Virus record (IMG/VR): IMGVR_UViG_3300010354_000060
Location: 18,540 to 82,539 of that record
Reading direction: 5' to 3' (one strand)
From: a virus
Length of the DNA stretch: 64,000 nt
Shown: positions 17,027-25,915 of the stretch, piece by piece
How positions within the stretch are numbered: position 1 is the first letter of the stretch
Layout: each line of letters opens with the position of its first letter
Program-made: the position numbers and the translations under genes
The notes under the pieces: model-generated
Seen by the model: the letters and a program-made list of their open reading frames with translations, nothing else
Told to the model about the DNA's origin: nothing
The model's database searches: none

Positions 17027-18366
17027 AGTGGTATCCGTGATGGTGCCTTTCTTCCGTATGAATCTCTAACAAGATTCAGTTTTGTAAATGTTCGGCGGGG
17101 TGTAATGTAATGACAAAGATCTGCTATCATATATATACCACCAAACTCCTTACTTGTTTCTTTTTGATCCTTTTCTGCAACTTCTGGGGTATCAATGAAG
17201 ATAGAATCGCCCGCATGTAAACTAAAATCACCAGGAATTGTAATAGTAATTCTTACAGTAAACAATTGATTATATCTCATTGTTGACTGATTCAAAATAT
17301 TTTTAGGATCAAAATTCTGTTCCTTTGCTTTATTGATTTGTTCCTTTGTACTTCCAACTGGAAGAGTCCCCTTATCAATCAGCATGTAGGTTGTTCTTGA
17401 ATAATCTTGATCACCCTGACCTGCTCTATCAAATTCTTTATTCAGCACTGGTAATTCCTTACCAGCAAGTTTAAGATTTTTTTCAGTAGATGCTGATCTT
17501 GGATTTACAATTTCATAGTAACAATTAAAAGGATCAAACAAAATCACTCTTGTAGAATAAGCTCCAGACTCAAGTTTTCTTTTAACATCACTGGTATTGT
17601 CTAAAGAAAGTTCTACAATCTTACCATCATATCCAGCAGGAATACTATCTCCTCTACTATCTGGAGTCTCATTATAAACTAATTTCTTGACTGGAGGAGT
17701 TGATAGTATTTTTTCTATAGATTTGAAATTAAATCCCTTTGATGTCTCCCAGAAAAAATATCCAGCACTGTTTCCTTTTGCACCAGAAATATTTGGAATT
17801 GATTTCTTAGACAACCAAGTGCAGGCATAGAAAGGTTTTCTATTATTTCCTATAAAATTATAGTTGTTTTCTGTATCTTCAATGTTCAGTGTTTTTTGAC
17901 TATCAAGGAATTTTTTATCAGTGAGAATTCTTTGAATATGATTTGAAATCTTTCCATCAAATCTCACATTCAATCTTGTCTTTTCATTTAAAATATATTC
18001 CTTTGATACCAAAGTAACTCCAATTAGATTCTTTCGTGTATCTTGGAAAACTGGATTGACCTTATCAACATATAGATCCAAGTCTAATTTATTGTCAGAG
18101 TTATCCGTAAGAACTACTCTACTTTTTTCTTGACCAACAAGTGGCAATCCTTCAAGGACAGTTTTACCATCCAATTCTGGAACACCCGTGTCAGCGAGCA
18201 TAATCTCAACCTTTATAGTTTCCTGCAAAACACTTTCATAATAATATAGATCTGATATTCCAGCAGAAATGTCTATCGGTTTTTTTGTTTTATTTGAAAT
18301 AACTGATAATTGATTGATGGTTGAAGAACCACCTTTGTAACCAGTTAATAACTCTTGGTCTGCCAT
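17023..18366 (-). CDS. Baseplate hub protein, gp27-like by position and pattern (447 aa)
   Basis: Begins MADQELLTGYKGGSSTINQL. The segment LYYYESVLQETIKVEIMLAD near residue 40 and NVRFDGKISNHIQRILTD near 155 resemble the first beta-barrel and following helix of gp27/VgrG/gpD-type hub proteins. The sequence FYACTWLSKKSIPN then FFWETSKGFNFKSIEKIL fits the second barrel. The C-terminal part contains DFSLHAGDSIFIDTP, a typical hub barrel strand. Immediate neighbours are gp5 downstream and the tail lysin upstream. T4 gp27 forms the trimeric ring holding gp5. Sequence identity to T4 gp27 is too low to be certain by eye. Confidence 0.65.
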   Translation of the reverse strand: MADQELLTGYKGGSSTINQLSVISNKTKKPIDISAGISDLYYYESVLQETIKVEIMLADTGVPELDGKTVLEGLPLVGQEKSRVVLTDNSDNKLDLDLYVDKVNPVFQDTRKNLIGVTLVSKEYILNEKTRLNVRFDGKISNHIQRILTDKKFLDSQKTLNIEDTENNYNFIGNNRKPFYACTWLSKKSIPNISGAKGNSAGYFFWETSKGFNFKSIEKILSTPPVKKLVYNETPDSRGDSIPAGYDGKIVELSLDNTSDVKRKLESGAYSTRVILFDPFNCYYEIVNPRSASTEKNLKLAGKELPVLNKEFDRAGQGDQDYSRTTYMLIDKGTLPVGSTKEQINKAKEQNFDPKNILNQSTMRYNQLFTVRITITIPGDFSLHAGDSIFIDTPEVAEKDQKETSKEFGGIYMIADLCHYITPRRTFTKLNLVRDSYGRKAPSRIPL

Positions 18367-18394
18367 CTTTTAATTTTCCTATATCTTATTTACA

Positions 18395-21178
18395 CTACTG
18401 ACTCATACTAATGGATTCGTAAGGATCAGAAAATCCTCCAGATCCTCCACCACCAAAAGAATCTCCCATTGGAATTGGAATTGGTTGGACAATTGTATTT
18501 TGGCCAGAATCTTCAACCTCAACTTCTTGAGTTGCTCCAAATTCATACCCAGCATAAGTTGAGAGGATTTGCATTAAACTCTGAGCAGCACTTCTTCTCT
18601 GTGAGATATTCTCAGTATCGTTGAGAATATCCATAAATCTTCTGCCGAAAAGATCAACAGAGTCTTTATCAATTACATATTCTCCTGGGTGAGTAGTAAT
18701 ATTCCCACCTCTACCAACAAAACCACCACCAAAATATGCTACGTGAACATGATCACTGTGTCCAGGATCTCCTGCCTTTAAAAGTTCAACAGGTCTTACT
18801 CCTTTCATTCTATTGAAATCGGAAATTACTTTAAGAATTGGTCCTTGTTCCCAAGAATATGCACCAATATCAATTGCTCTTCCCTCATAATGGAATGATT
18901 TATTTGCGTGGGTTCCTTTTACACCACCAAATTCTGGGTGTTCTTTAACTGCTAAAAACTGCTCAGGAGTCTTTAATCTTTGATATATAAATCTTCCAAG
19001 TTCTCCAGCAATTTTACTTCCTGCAGAACCATATCCCTTTCCAAGTTGAGAAGATCCACCACCTCCAGGAGTGAATGTTCCTTTTTCACCTCTTTGAAGT
19101 GCTGCCAGAATTCTTGCAGATTGTTTCCAACGATCACCTTCTATTCCCCATCCAATATACTTATATGATGCTCTCTTAAGTTGTTCTTCAGTAGACTTTG
19201 GATCCAGGAATTCGTCAAGAAGCCCATACTGCTTCAATTCTTCTTTGATCCATTTAACCTGCTCAGCGTTGCTTGCCTTTTCAAGTGGTTTACCTAAGAA
19301 TTTCTCTGCATTTGTAATTCTTGTACGGTTCCAACTAATAAGTCCTTTGTTAGTTCCTGCGCCATCATTTAAAACCCAAGGAGTTCTTTGACCTTTCCAT
19401 GCAGATTCTGCTTGAACATTTCCAGCAAGAATAGCAGCAGCAAGCATTGGGAATCCTGCTGCCATAAACAATCTTGCACCGCCGACAGCATCAGATGCGT
19501 CACCACCCAAATCTTCTCCAGGAACCATTGGTTGTTGACCAGGGGTTTTTTCTCTTTCTATAGTATATTCCTTCAACCCCAATTGTTTCATCAACTCATT
19601 AATACTTTCATCAATTTTAGCAGAAGAACTTTCTTCAACAGATTTAGAAATTACTTTTGTTAGATCTTCTCCACCCATAAACATAGCAGAGTCAACACTG
19701 CCACCAGAAGCAAAGGCACCACCAGTTCTCATGACATCTGAACTAAATGTTCTCTGCATCCATGCACTTAATGTTGATCCAATGTTGTCATAATCAACAG
19801 TTGATGGTTTTTCTCCAAGCAGAACTTTAGTTGCTATTGCAAAGAATGGTCCAAAGAATGGAATCTCTGATGTTGCATCATGAGATTTTTCCATATATTT
19901 CAATGGACTCATTGTTTGATCGTCTTTTTGTTCTGGGAAAATTTTCTTAATTACTTTTTCTCCACCAACATCAGCACCTGGTTTTACTTTTGTTGGTTTT
20001 GCTGTAACTCTTCTTACTGCTTTGGATTTCTTTACAGTTCTTCTAACTCCACCAGTTAATCTTCCACCTCTAGTTGCTGGACCACCAGTTGCCATTTTAG
20101 CAGATGCTCCAGCAAAGGCATCATACAGTGCTCCACCAGCCCAATCTCCCATCCAACCACCAAGAGCAGATCCAATCACACCACCTAGAAAGGTCCCTGC
20201 AAAGGGAACTACGCTGCCGATAGCACCAGCAACAAGACCACCTAACGCACCTCCAGCGGTGGCACCCGCTGCTCTTGCCGCTGCCCTTCCTGGGTCTTCT
20301 CCAAGCAGTATATTGATTCCAAAGTCAATCAGTCCACCAATAATAGGTATCTTCTGCAATACTTTAGAGAGAGTTCTGGTAACTCCTTGTGCTGCCATTC
20401 CACCTGCTTTACCAGCAATTGATATTCCTAAACGAGTTCCTGCTCTACCAACTCCTCTACCTAAAATTCCAGCAGCACCTTTTTTAGCACCCTCTCCTAT
20501 CAAGGTCTTCCATAATCCTCTGGACTTCAAAATAATCATTGAGAGGATCAAAGCACCATTTACAAAAGTTGCAAATGCACCTGTAAATTTATCAAATAGT
20601 TCTAAAGTCCTATCACCACCAACATTTTTAATAAATCCACGAACAGAATCTACAGCCTTATATCCCCAATCAATAAAAGTCACTAAGGCATTGAATAATG
20701 CTCCACTTATATTCACAATAAAATCAAATGCTGGTGCTATGATTTTTACAAATCCAATAAGTTTTGGAAGTAGAGGTATTAATCTATAGACAACATACCC
20801 AAGAAGAATATTGAATATAAAACTTTTGATCCTATCAAGAAATCCAATCTTAGGTGCTTTTATTAATCCACTTTTCTCTTTCTTCTCATCTGGTTTTTCT
20901 TCTAACTTTTCTTCTCTCTCTTTAAATTTTTTCTTCTCTTTTTGCTTTCTTAAATTTTCAAGTTCTTTTTTCTGAAGTAGAGTTGAATCCTTTAACAGAT
21001 CACTAACATTAATTAATTTTTCTTTAATAGTAAATAGACTACTTGTGGATATGGTAATAGATCCACCATTACCTGTAGATAAAGATTCTGGTTTGATCTT
21101 ATCCGCAGAAGATCCCCCACCAAGAAGTTTAACTGGGTTTATCTTTTTAGATCCTGGAAGTAGTGCTTTAGGTGCCAT
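18395..21178 (-). CDS. Tail-associated lysin with two cell-wall domains (927 aa)
   Basis: Residues 80-115 are highly charged and probably coiled coil. Residues about 120-160 include a hydrophobic FIFNILLGYVVYRLIPLLP segment, and 235-360 are Ala/Gly-rich with further hydrophobic segments. About residues 565-700 resemble the phage tail-lysozyme domain (AAAILAGNVQAESAW, GLISWNRTRI, YKYIGWGIEGDRWKQ). About 720-820 carry an M15-type peptidase signature: HYEGRAID matches HxxGxAxD, and GHSDHVH matches HxDHxH. A C-terminal GEYVIDKDSVDLFG motif resembles tape-measure ends. It probably acts at the tail tip, cutting glycan strands and peptide stems during entry. It could also be the true tape measure; the 828-residue neighbour has similar ends. 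Confidence 0.8.
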   Translation of the reverse strand: MAPKALLPGSKKINPVKLLGGGSSADKIKPESLSTGNGGSITISTSSLFTIKEKLINVSDLLKDSTLLQKKELENLRKQKEKKKFKEREEKLEEKPDEKKEKSGLIKAPKIGFLDRIKSFIFNILLGYVVYRLIPLLPKLIGFVKIIAPAFDFIVNISGALFNALVTFIDWGYKAVDSVRGFIKNVGGDRTLELFDKFTGAFATFVNGALILSMIILKSRGLWKTLIGEGAKKGAAGILGRGVGRAGTRLGISIAGKAGGMAAQGVTRTLSKVLQKIPIIGGLIDFGINILLGEDPGRAAARAAGATAGGALGGLVAGAIGSVVPFAGTFLGGVIGSALGGWMGDWAGGALYDAFAGASAKMATGGPATRGGRLTGGVRRTVKKSKAVRRVTAKPTKVKPGADVGGEKVIKKIFPEQKDDQTMSPLKYMEKSHDATSEIPFFGPFFAIATKVLLGEKPSTVDYDNIGSTLSAWMQRTFSSDVMRTGGAFASGGSVDSAMFMGGEDLTKVISKSVEESSSAKIDESINELMKQLGLKEYTIEREKTPGQQPMVPGEDLGGDASDAVGGARLFMAAGFPMLAAAILAGNVQAESAWKGQRTPWVLNDGAGTNKGLISWNRTRITNAEKFLGKPLEKASNAEQVKWIKEELKQYGLLDEFLDPKSTEEQLKRASYKYIGWGIEGDRWKQSARILAALQRGEKGTFTPGGGGSSQLGKGYGSAGSKIAGELGRFIYQRLKTPEQFLAVKEHPEFGGVKGTHANKSFHYEGRAIDIGAYSWEQGPILKVISDFNRMKGVRPVELLKAGDPGHSDHVHVAYFGGGFVGRGGNITTHPGEYVIDKDSVDLFGRRFMDILNDTENISQRRSAAQSLMQILSTYAGYEFGATQEVEVEDSGQNTIVQPIPIPMGDSFGGGGSGGFSDPYESISMSQ

Positions 21179-21184
21179 ATCTTA

Positions 21185-23671
21185 TTAGAAAATCCCCAAA
21201 ATCTTTGCTGTTCTTGGTCTATCCGATGCCTTACAAGTTGCACCAAATCTTGGAACTTTAGTTCCAGATCTCTTATTAATTCCACCAGAACCAGTTCCAA
21301 TTGTATTTGCTTTTGTTCTTACAACTACTTTTGGTTTTGCTGGTGGTGTTGGTGCCTTTAGTTTTGGTTTGGTTTTTGCCAACTGCACTTGAGTTCTTCC
21401 ACTTGTTGGAGTTGGTGATTGCTTACTGAGAACCTGTTTTCCAGTGTTATCAACTTGACCTACAACTCTCCCACCTCTATCTCTAATCAAATTCTTATCT
21501 TTAGTTCTTTTATCCTTATAAGATAGATCATTCTTTGCTTGAGAAAGATTTAGATTTAATTTCTTGAATTGTTTAGAAATTTCATTATCTGACATTCCAC
21601 TTGCTCTATAATATTGAAGAGAATTCATAGCAGCCGTTCTCATCTTCTCTTTATTTGAGGCATCTTCACGACTCTTAGCACCACTTGGATTAAAGAAATC
21701 TCCAATGTTCTCTAAGAAACCTTTACTTCTTTGCTCAGGTCTCTTATAGAATGGTTTGCCCCTATAGAAAGAAAGATGCCCGACAAATGGTTTTCCATCT
21801 GATCCAGTCATAACCTGAGTTTTTGGTAAACCTCTCTTATCAATCTTATTCAGTCCACCACCACCCATCAATCCACCACCAGCTCCCATATAAGATTTGT
21901 TTGTAGCACCAAATCTGTCAGTCTGACTTGCTAATCCTTTAGCATAATTGGATGTGTAGATTACATCTCCACCTCTTACTTGTCCAAAGTATCTCATTCC
22001 ACCAATGGTAATCTCTGGTTCCCATCCAGTTTTTGCTGCACCAGGAACAACTACAGATTGTCTTCCTTTGTAAGTGGCACCAAATCCTTTTCCAATCTTA
22101 GTGCCAAATGAGGAACCTTTAATATTAATACCCTTTCCAGAAGACAGTGCTCTTTGTGCTTGGATCTGTCTTTCAATTCTCTTAAATCTTTCTTCAAAAT
22201 AATCTTTTCTAAAATCACTTGATCCAGACATTGATGAAGGTTTCACGTCTTTAGTTGGATCTGGTCTTCCTAATCCATAAGACTCTTTTTCTTTCTCAAT
22301 AGTTTTTGGTTCTTTACCAATTAAACCACCACCATAAGCATGTGGAATTCCTTTGGCAATTTTGGGGCGATTGGTTCCACCACCAGCAGCATTCATTGCC
22401 TCAAGAGTATCTACGCCATACTTCTGTACAGCACCACGAGACATGACAAATTCACCATCAGAAAGCATGGCAGGAATTTTATCAACTCCTTTCTCACCAC
22501 TTACAAATCCTTGGATTTGACCTGCTAAATCACCGCCTTTACTGCCTGCTACCGCACCTAATATAGATCCAAGTGGTCCAAGAGCAGACCCCGCAGCAGC
22601 ACCTATTGCAGACGCCAATGCTTTATTTTTGAGTAGTCCTTCTTTTAATCCACCAAGAAGTCTTGCAAGTCCACCACCCGCAAACTTCTGAGTTGGTTGT
22701 GGTGGTTCTTTCTTTGCTTCTTCTGGAGCATCTTCTTGTTGTGGTGTTACTTTAGCAGCGTCATCTTTCTTTTTGTCTGCTAATGTTGCGGCACCACCAA
22801 GTAATCCACCACCAATAATTGCTCCAAGTGCTACTGGATTTCTACTTACTAATGCAGCAATTCCTCTTAGTAGAATGCCAGTAATGTTTGCAACAAATCC
22901 ACCAAGTCCTGTTCCAAAAATTAAAAATGCACCAATAAGAGCAGGCCACCAGTCACCTAAGAATCTAATAATACTTCTTACTTTTTGTTGATTATCTTTA
23001 TCACCAAACCACCCTATTAACTTATAGACCATTCTTCCCATCAGAAGAATTACAAAGAAGTCTATAATTTTTTGAAGAAGATTCTTGACTGGAGCAAGCA
23101 TCTTCTCAGCAACCTTCTGAGCAAACCCAAATTTCTTTTCAAGACCTGCTTCTAATCCAGCCCTTGCTTCACCCTCTTTATTTTTTCTATCTTGTTCTGT
23201 CTTCTTTCTTAAGAGATCATTTTGTAACGAGAGACTGTCAAGAATGTTTGAAAGAATTCCAGAGATTTCTTCCAGGGGATTTGATTCTGCTGCTGGTGGA
23301 AGTGCAAGTGGTTTGATTCCACCCAAAAGTTTTTGGGTATTTAATTTTATTCCAGCAGCAGATCCTTTCTTAAAATTCTCTGCAGATATTTTTTTCTTCT
23401 TTACTTTAAATCTTCCCTTCTTTCCTTTGACTCTTTTCCACTCGTCAGTTAGAAGTTCGGTTTCTGCTGTGGGAATTTTAGACTTTGCCATTCTGGCAGC
23501 AGCCATTCTCTCTCTTAAAAGAGAAGCATACGTATCATAATCAATGTCAAAAATATCCTCAAGTCCTAATAACCTGAGGATTCTTTCATCTATTTTTTCG
23601 TTGACGAGATCAGTCCCTATTTTCCCAGTGTAGGGAACCAATGCATTGGTTTTAGAAGAACTGACCGCCAT
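21185..23671 (-). CDS. Tape-measure-like tail protein (828 aa)
   Basis: Begins MAVSSSKTNALVPYTGKIGT. A basic N-terminal region (KGKKGRFKVKKKK near residue 80) is followed by a helical, charged stretch. A strongly hydrophobic region at about residues 200-290 contains FFVILLMGRMVYKLIGWFG and ALIGAFLIFGTGLGGFVANI. The motif SDGEFVMSRGAVQKYGVDTL near residue 410 is typical of the C-terminal part of tail tape-measure proteins. The C-terminal third is basic and Gly/Pro-rich. The gene starts inside the 3' end of the small chaperone ORF (20-base overlap), the position of a tape-measure gene after a G/GT chaperone pair. It probably sets tail length or plugs the hub. Confidence 0.7.
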   Translation of the reverse strand: MAVSSSKTNALVPYTGKIGTDLVNEKIDERILRLLGLEDIFDIDYDTYASLLRERMAAARMAKSKIPTAETELLTDEWKRVKGKKGRFKVKKKKISAENFKKGSAAGIKLNTQKLLGGIKPLALPPAAESNPLEEISGILSNILDSLSLQNDLLRKKTEQDRKNKEGEARAGLEAGLEKKFGFAQKVAEKMLAPVKNLLQKIIDFFVILLMGRMVYKLIGWFGDKDNQQKVRSIIRFLGDWWPALIGAFLIFGTGLGGFVANITGILLRGIAALVSRNPVALGAIIGGGLLGGAATLADKKKDDAAKVTPQQEDAPEEAKKEPPQPTQKFAGGGLARLLGGLKEGLLKNKALASAIGAAAGSALGPLGSILGAVAGSKGGDLAGQIQGFVSGEKGVDKIPAMLSDGEFVMSRGAVQKYGVDTLEAMNAAGGGTNRPKIAKGIPHAYGGGLIGKEPKTIEKEKESYGLGRPDPTKDVKPSSMSGSSDFRKDYFEERFKRIERQIQAQRALSSGKGINIKGSSFGTKIGKGFGATYKGRQSVVVPGAAKTGWEPEITIGGMRYFGQVRGGDVIYTSNYAKGLASQTDRFGATNKSYMGAGGGLMGGGGLNKIDKRGLPKTQVMTGSDGKPFVGHLSFYRGKPFYKRPEQRSKGFLENIGDFFNPSGAKSREDASNKEKMRTAAMNSLQYYRASGMSDNEISKQFKKLNLNLSQAKNDLSYKDKRTKDKNLIRDRGGRVVGQVDNTGKQVLSKQSPTPTSGRTQVQLAKTKPKLKAPTPPAKPKVVVRTKANTIGTGSGGINKRSGTKVPRFGATCKASDRPRTAKILGIF

Positions 23672-23831
23672 TTGCTTGCTGCTGTTTTAATTTTTCTTCT
23701 TCAAGATGCTCTTTCAGCAACTCAACATATACGTCTCTTTCCCACGGAATCATATTTTCAATCTCCGTTAATGAGTATTTATGGTACTGCATTAAGGCAA
23801 AATTCAAACGAAAGTAGTTCTCAAGGTCCAT
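23652..23831 (-). CDS. Tail-chaperone T-like ORF, probably made as gp26 frameshift fusion (59 codons)
   Basis: The ORF begins MDLENYFRLNFALMQYHKYS and ends KLKQQQANGGQFF. A short helical region with IPWERDVYVELLKEHLEEEK resembles the T part of lambda-type gpGT tail chaperones. It has an ATG but no Shine-Dalgarno, and the ATG lies in a hairpin loop. The frame is -1 relative to gp26 and stays open back to the T TTT TTC heptamer at the end of gp26. A -1 shift would give a 303-residue fusion: 238 residues of gp26, 6 linker residues (RIALVH) and these 59. It overlaps the tape-measure-like gene by 20 bases. Frameshifting is inferred. Confidence 0.75.
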   Translation of the reverse strand: MDLENYFRLNFALMQYHKYSLTEIENMIPWERDVYVELLKEHLEEEKLKQQQANGGQFF

Positions 23832-23855
23832 GTGGACCAGGGCTATGCGAAAAAA
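23825..23855 (-). promoter_or_regulatory. Probable -1 programmed frameshift site: T TTT TTC plus hairpin
   Basis: Minus strand: the heptamer T TTT TTC (23855-23849) is in register with gp26 codons TCT TTT TTC, two codons before its TAG. Ten bases further, GGTCC (23838-23834) and GGACC (23829-23825) form a perfect 5-bp stem with loop ACAT holding the ATG of the -1 ORF. Slippery site, spacer and stem are the usual components of a -1 frameshift signal. Confidence 0.7.
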
Positions 23856-24562
23856 GACGCTAACCCTTCCAGAACCACTTCACTTTCTACGTTAGTTTTT
23901 GGATTCTTTACTGTAATTTTGTGCGAAAGTTTTGGCATCGTCTCAAAGAATGTCTCAATTTCTTTGAATTGTGATGAATTCATTTGCTCCAGGAATTCAA
24001 GAAGTTCCTTTTTGCTTACATCAGCTGCTGCCCAAACTTCATCTTCTGTATAAATCTTATCAATACAAGACGCAATCAAATCAAATGATTGGTCCATAGC
24101 ATTGTCACTCTTAAAGTCAAAATTTGCTTTAATGAATTGATCCAATGATGGATACTTCATCTCCATCATGATTGAACTATCTACTTTGATCTTGTTTGTA
24201 TGCTCTTCGTTCCTTTGAACTTTAATATCATCCAAATCAATTTGGACTGATGTTGGAGTTTCTTCATCATCGGGACAAATGATATTAACTTCAATTTCTT
24301 CACCAACAGACTTGCCACGAATATTAAGGAACAAATATTCAATATCAAAAGTCGGCAGTGATTCTACTTTGATATTTTTTGTAAGAATACAGTTCTTAAT
24401 TACTGTCTTAATCGCATTAGAAATTTGCTTTGTATCTTCGCTTTCTAAAGCAATAACCAATACTTTTTCCTCTCTTACAAGGAAGGGTCTATACTTAACA
24501 GTCTCTCCAGTTGAGGGCAACTCAAGTTCATATGACGGTGTAGATATCTTTGGTAATGGCAT
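23843..24562 (-). CDS. gp26: Baseplate hub/tail assembly protein gp26-like (239 aa)
   Basis: Begins MPLPKISTPSYELELPSTGE, then VKYRPFLVREEKVLVIALES, LPTFDIEYLFLNIRGKSVGE and EVNIICPDDEE. This is the recognisable pattern of the T4 base-plate family that includes gp26 and gp51. Family members act in hub assembly and are considered analogues of tail assembly chaperones. The C-terminus (KEIETFFETMPKLSHKITVK...) ends SFFA on the slippery run described separately, so two products (239 residues, and a 303-residue -1 fusion) are expected. Downstream come the T-like ORF and the tape-measure-like gene. The start has an upstream TATAGGT that could serve as a weak ribosome site. Confidence 0.85.
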   Translation of the reverse strand: MPLPKISTPSYELELPSTGETVKYRPFLVREEKVLVIALESEDTKQISNAIKTVIKNCILTKNIKVESLPTFDIEYLFLNIRGKSVGEEIEVNIICPDDEETPTSVQIDLDDIKVQRNEEHTNKIKVDSSIMMEMKYPSLDQFIKANFDFKSDNAMDQSFDLIASCIDKIYTEDEVWAAADVSKKELLEFLEQMNSSQFKEIETFFETMPKLSHKITVKNPKTNVESEVVLEGLASFFA

Positions 24563-24606
24563 AATGACCTATAGAAAAATTCAGGTATGATTATTTAGAA
24601 TGAAAA

Positions 24607-25431
24607 TTAGAATAGTTTTAAACCCGAAGAATATGCAGTTTTGATATCTATTGCATTTCCAGATGCACCTGCAGCAGTAAATGGAACTCCACCTGTTGTT
24701 GTATAATTTCCAAAATTTAACCCGAGATCAGTCGTATATGCTTTGTTAATTTGTGCCTGAGTTAAAGGATTTACATTACTGAAATTATTGGTAGTAGTAT
24801 TACTCTTAGCTGCTTCTCCTCCACTACCTTGAGGTTCAACATAATATCTTAAATAAGTAAGAGAAACTGAGCATTTCAATAAAGAAGACGAATCATATGA
24901 TATTGGAATAGATGCTACAGAAATTGGGAATGGATCTACAAATACATATTGTAATTCTGACTTATAATCTCGTTCAAATTTTGTAATTTTTAAAGGAGAC
25001 CCTACATATTCTGAATGATATCGCATTGAATATGTGTAAACTGAACTTTTAACACTATTACCACCATTTTCGGATATTTGCTCATTAGATGCAAATTTCA
25101 TCCAAGTTTCAAAAAATCTAATGGGAAGATAATTATCAGCATCAACATAAAATGTTAGATCAATTCTATCATCAAATACTCTCCTGTGAACATGCCTTTC
25201 AGTTACACCATGAAAATCATTATTAATTTCCATGGTTGCTAAACTTGATCCAGGTAAAGAAGCCTCAGAACAAGATAAATGAAGTCTAATTTGATCAAAA
25301 CTTAGATTATAATCACGAAAATCTCTCCATGCACCACTTAGCGGTTGTCCAATAAAAACATCATAATGAGATGTTAAAGCTGGGCGTAAAAGATTTGCTT
25401 TTATGTTTGATATACCCTGTGGCGTAGGCAT
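24607..25431 (-). CDS. Baseplate-tail tube initiator gp54-like (274 aa)
   Basis: Begins MPTPQGISNIKANLLRPALT. The segments SHYDVFIGQPL, LHLSCSEASLPGSSLATMEI, GVTERHVHRRVFDDRIDLTF and VDADNYLPIRFFETWMKF have the tail-tube-like fold pattern shared by gp19, gp48 and gp54 of T4. In marine T4-like phages the protein with this signature is usually annotated gp54, the initiator on which the tube polymerises. It is divergently transcribed from gp4, with a plus-strand late promoter between them. The C-terminus is Gly/Thr-rich (TTTNNFSNV...). gp54 versus another tube-like protein cannot be settled by eye. Confidence 0.7.
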   Translation of the reverse strand: MPTPQGISNIKANLLRPALTSHYDVFIGQPLSGAWRDFRDYNLSFDQIRLHLSCSEASLPGSSLATMEINNDFHGVTERHVHRRVFDDRIDLTFYVDADNYLPIRFFETWMKFASNEQISENGGNSVKSSVYTYSMRYHSEYVGSPLKITKFERDYKSELQYVFVDPFPISVASIPISYDSSSLLKCSVSLTYLRYYVEPQGSGGEAAKSNTTTNNFSNVNPLTQAQINKAYTTDLGLNFGNYTTTGGVPFTAAGASGNAIDIKTAYSSGLKLF

Positions 25432-25432
25432 C

Positions 25433-25440
25433 TATAAATA
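25433..25440 (+). promoter_or_regulatory. T4-type late promoter octamer (TATAAATA)
   Basis: A perfect TATAAATA on the plus strand, 32 bases upstream of the gp4 ATG and just outside the start codon of the divergent gp54-like gene. It probably drives gp4, the 126-residue gene and beyond. Confidence 0.75.
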
Positions 25441-25471
25441 TTTTTAACCTTATATATTATGTAGCATAGAT

Positions 25472-25915
25472 ATGGCAGAAAGTATTAAAAGTAGATACAT
25501 CCCATCTTATCCGCAGAAATACAAAGGAAATCCAAATAATATTATCTGTAGAAGTAGTTGGGAAAGAAAGTTTTGTCGTTGGTGTGACTTGAATGAAAAT
25601 ATTTTGGAGTGGGGAAGTGAAGAATTTTTCATACCATATCGTTCTCCAGTTGATAACAGAGTTCATAGATATTTTCCAGACTTTATAATTAAGATCAGAG
25701 AACAGACTGGAAACATCAAATCATATGTGATTGAAGTGAAACCAAAAAAACAAACCGTTCCACCAAAACAAAAATCAAGAGTTACTAAATCATATCTTTA
25801 TGAAGCAAAAACCTATGCTGTAAACCAAGCAAAATGGAAAGCAGCAGATGAATGGTGTAAGGATAGAATGTTAGAATTCAAAGTTATCACAGAAGAAGAA
25901 CTGGGTATTAACTAA
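25472..25915 (+). CDS. gp4: Head completion nuclease gp4-like (147 aa)
   Basis: Begins MAESIKSRYIPSYPQKYKGN. The core fits a PD-(D/E)xK nuclease: E31 in SWERKF, D70 in HRYFPDF, then E88 and K90 in YVIEVK. This is the TnsA-like pattern of T4 gp4 (also called gp50/gp65), needed to complete packaged heads before tail joining. The length of about 147 residues matches that family. It opens a plus-strand group with the 126-residue gene, gp48 and gp53, and its stop overlaps the next ATG by 1 base (TAATG). All predicted active-site residues are present. Confidence 0.85.
   Translation: MAESIKSRYIPSYPQKYKGNPNNIICRSSWERKFCRWCDLNENILEWGSEEFFIPYRSPVDNRVHRYFPDFIIKIREQTGNIKSYVIEVKPKKQTVPPKQKSRVTKSYLYEAKTYAVNQAKWKAADEWCKDRMLEFKVITEEELGIN

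Noticed and set aside
20022-20789. 255-codon plus-strand frame, Pro/Ala-rich
   Set aside because: Antisense shadow of the Ala/Gly-rich part of the tail lysin gene; no ribosome site or late promoter.
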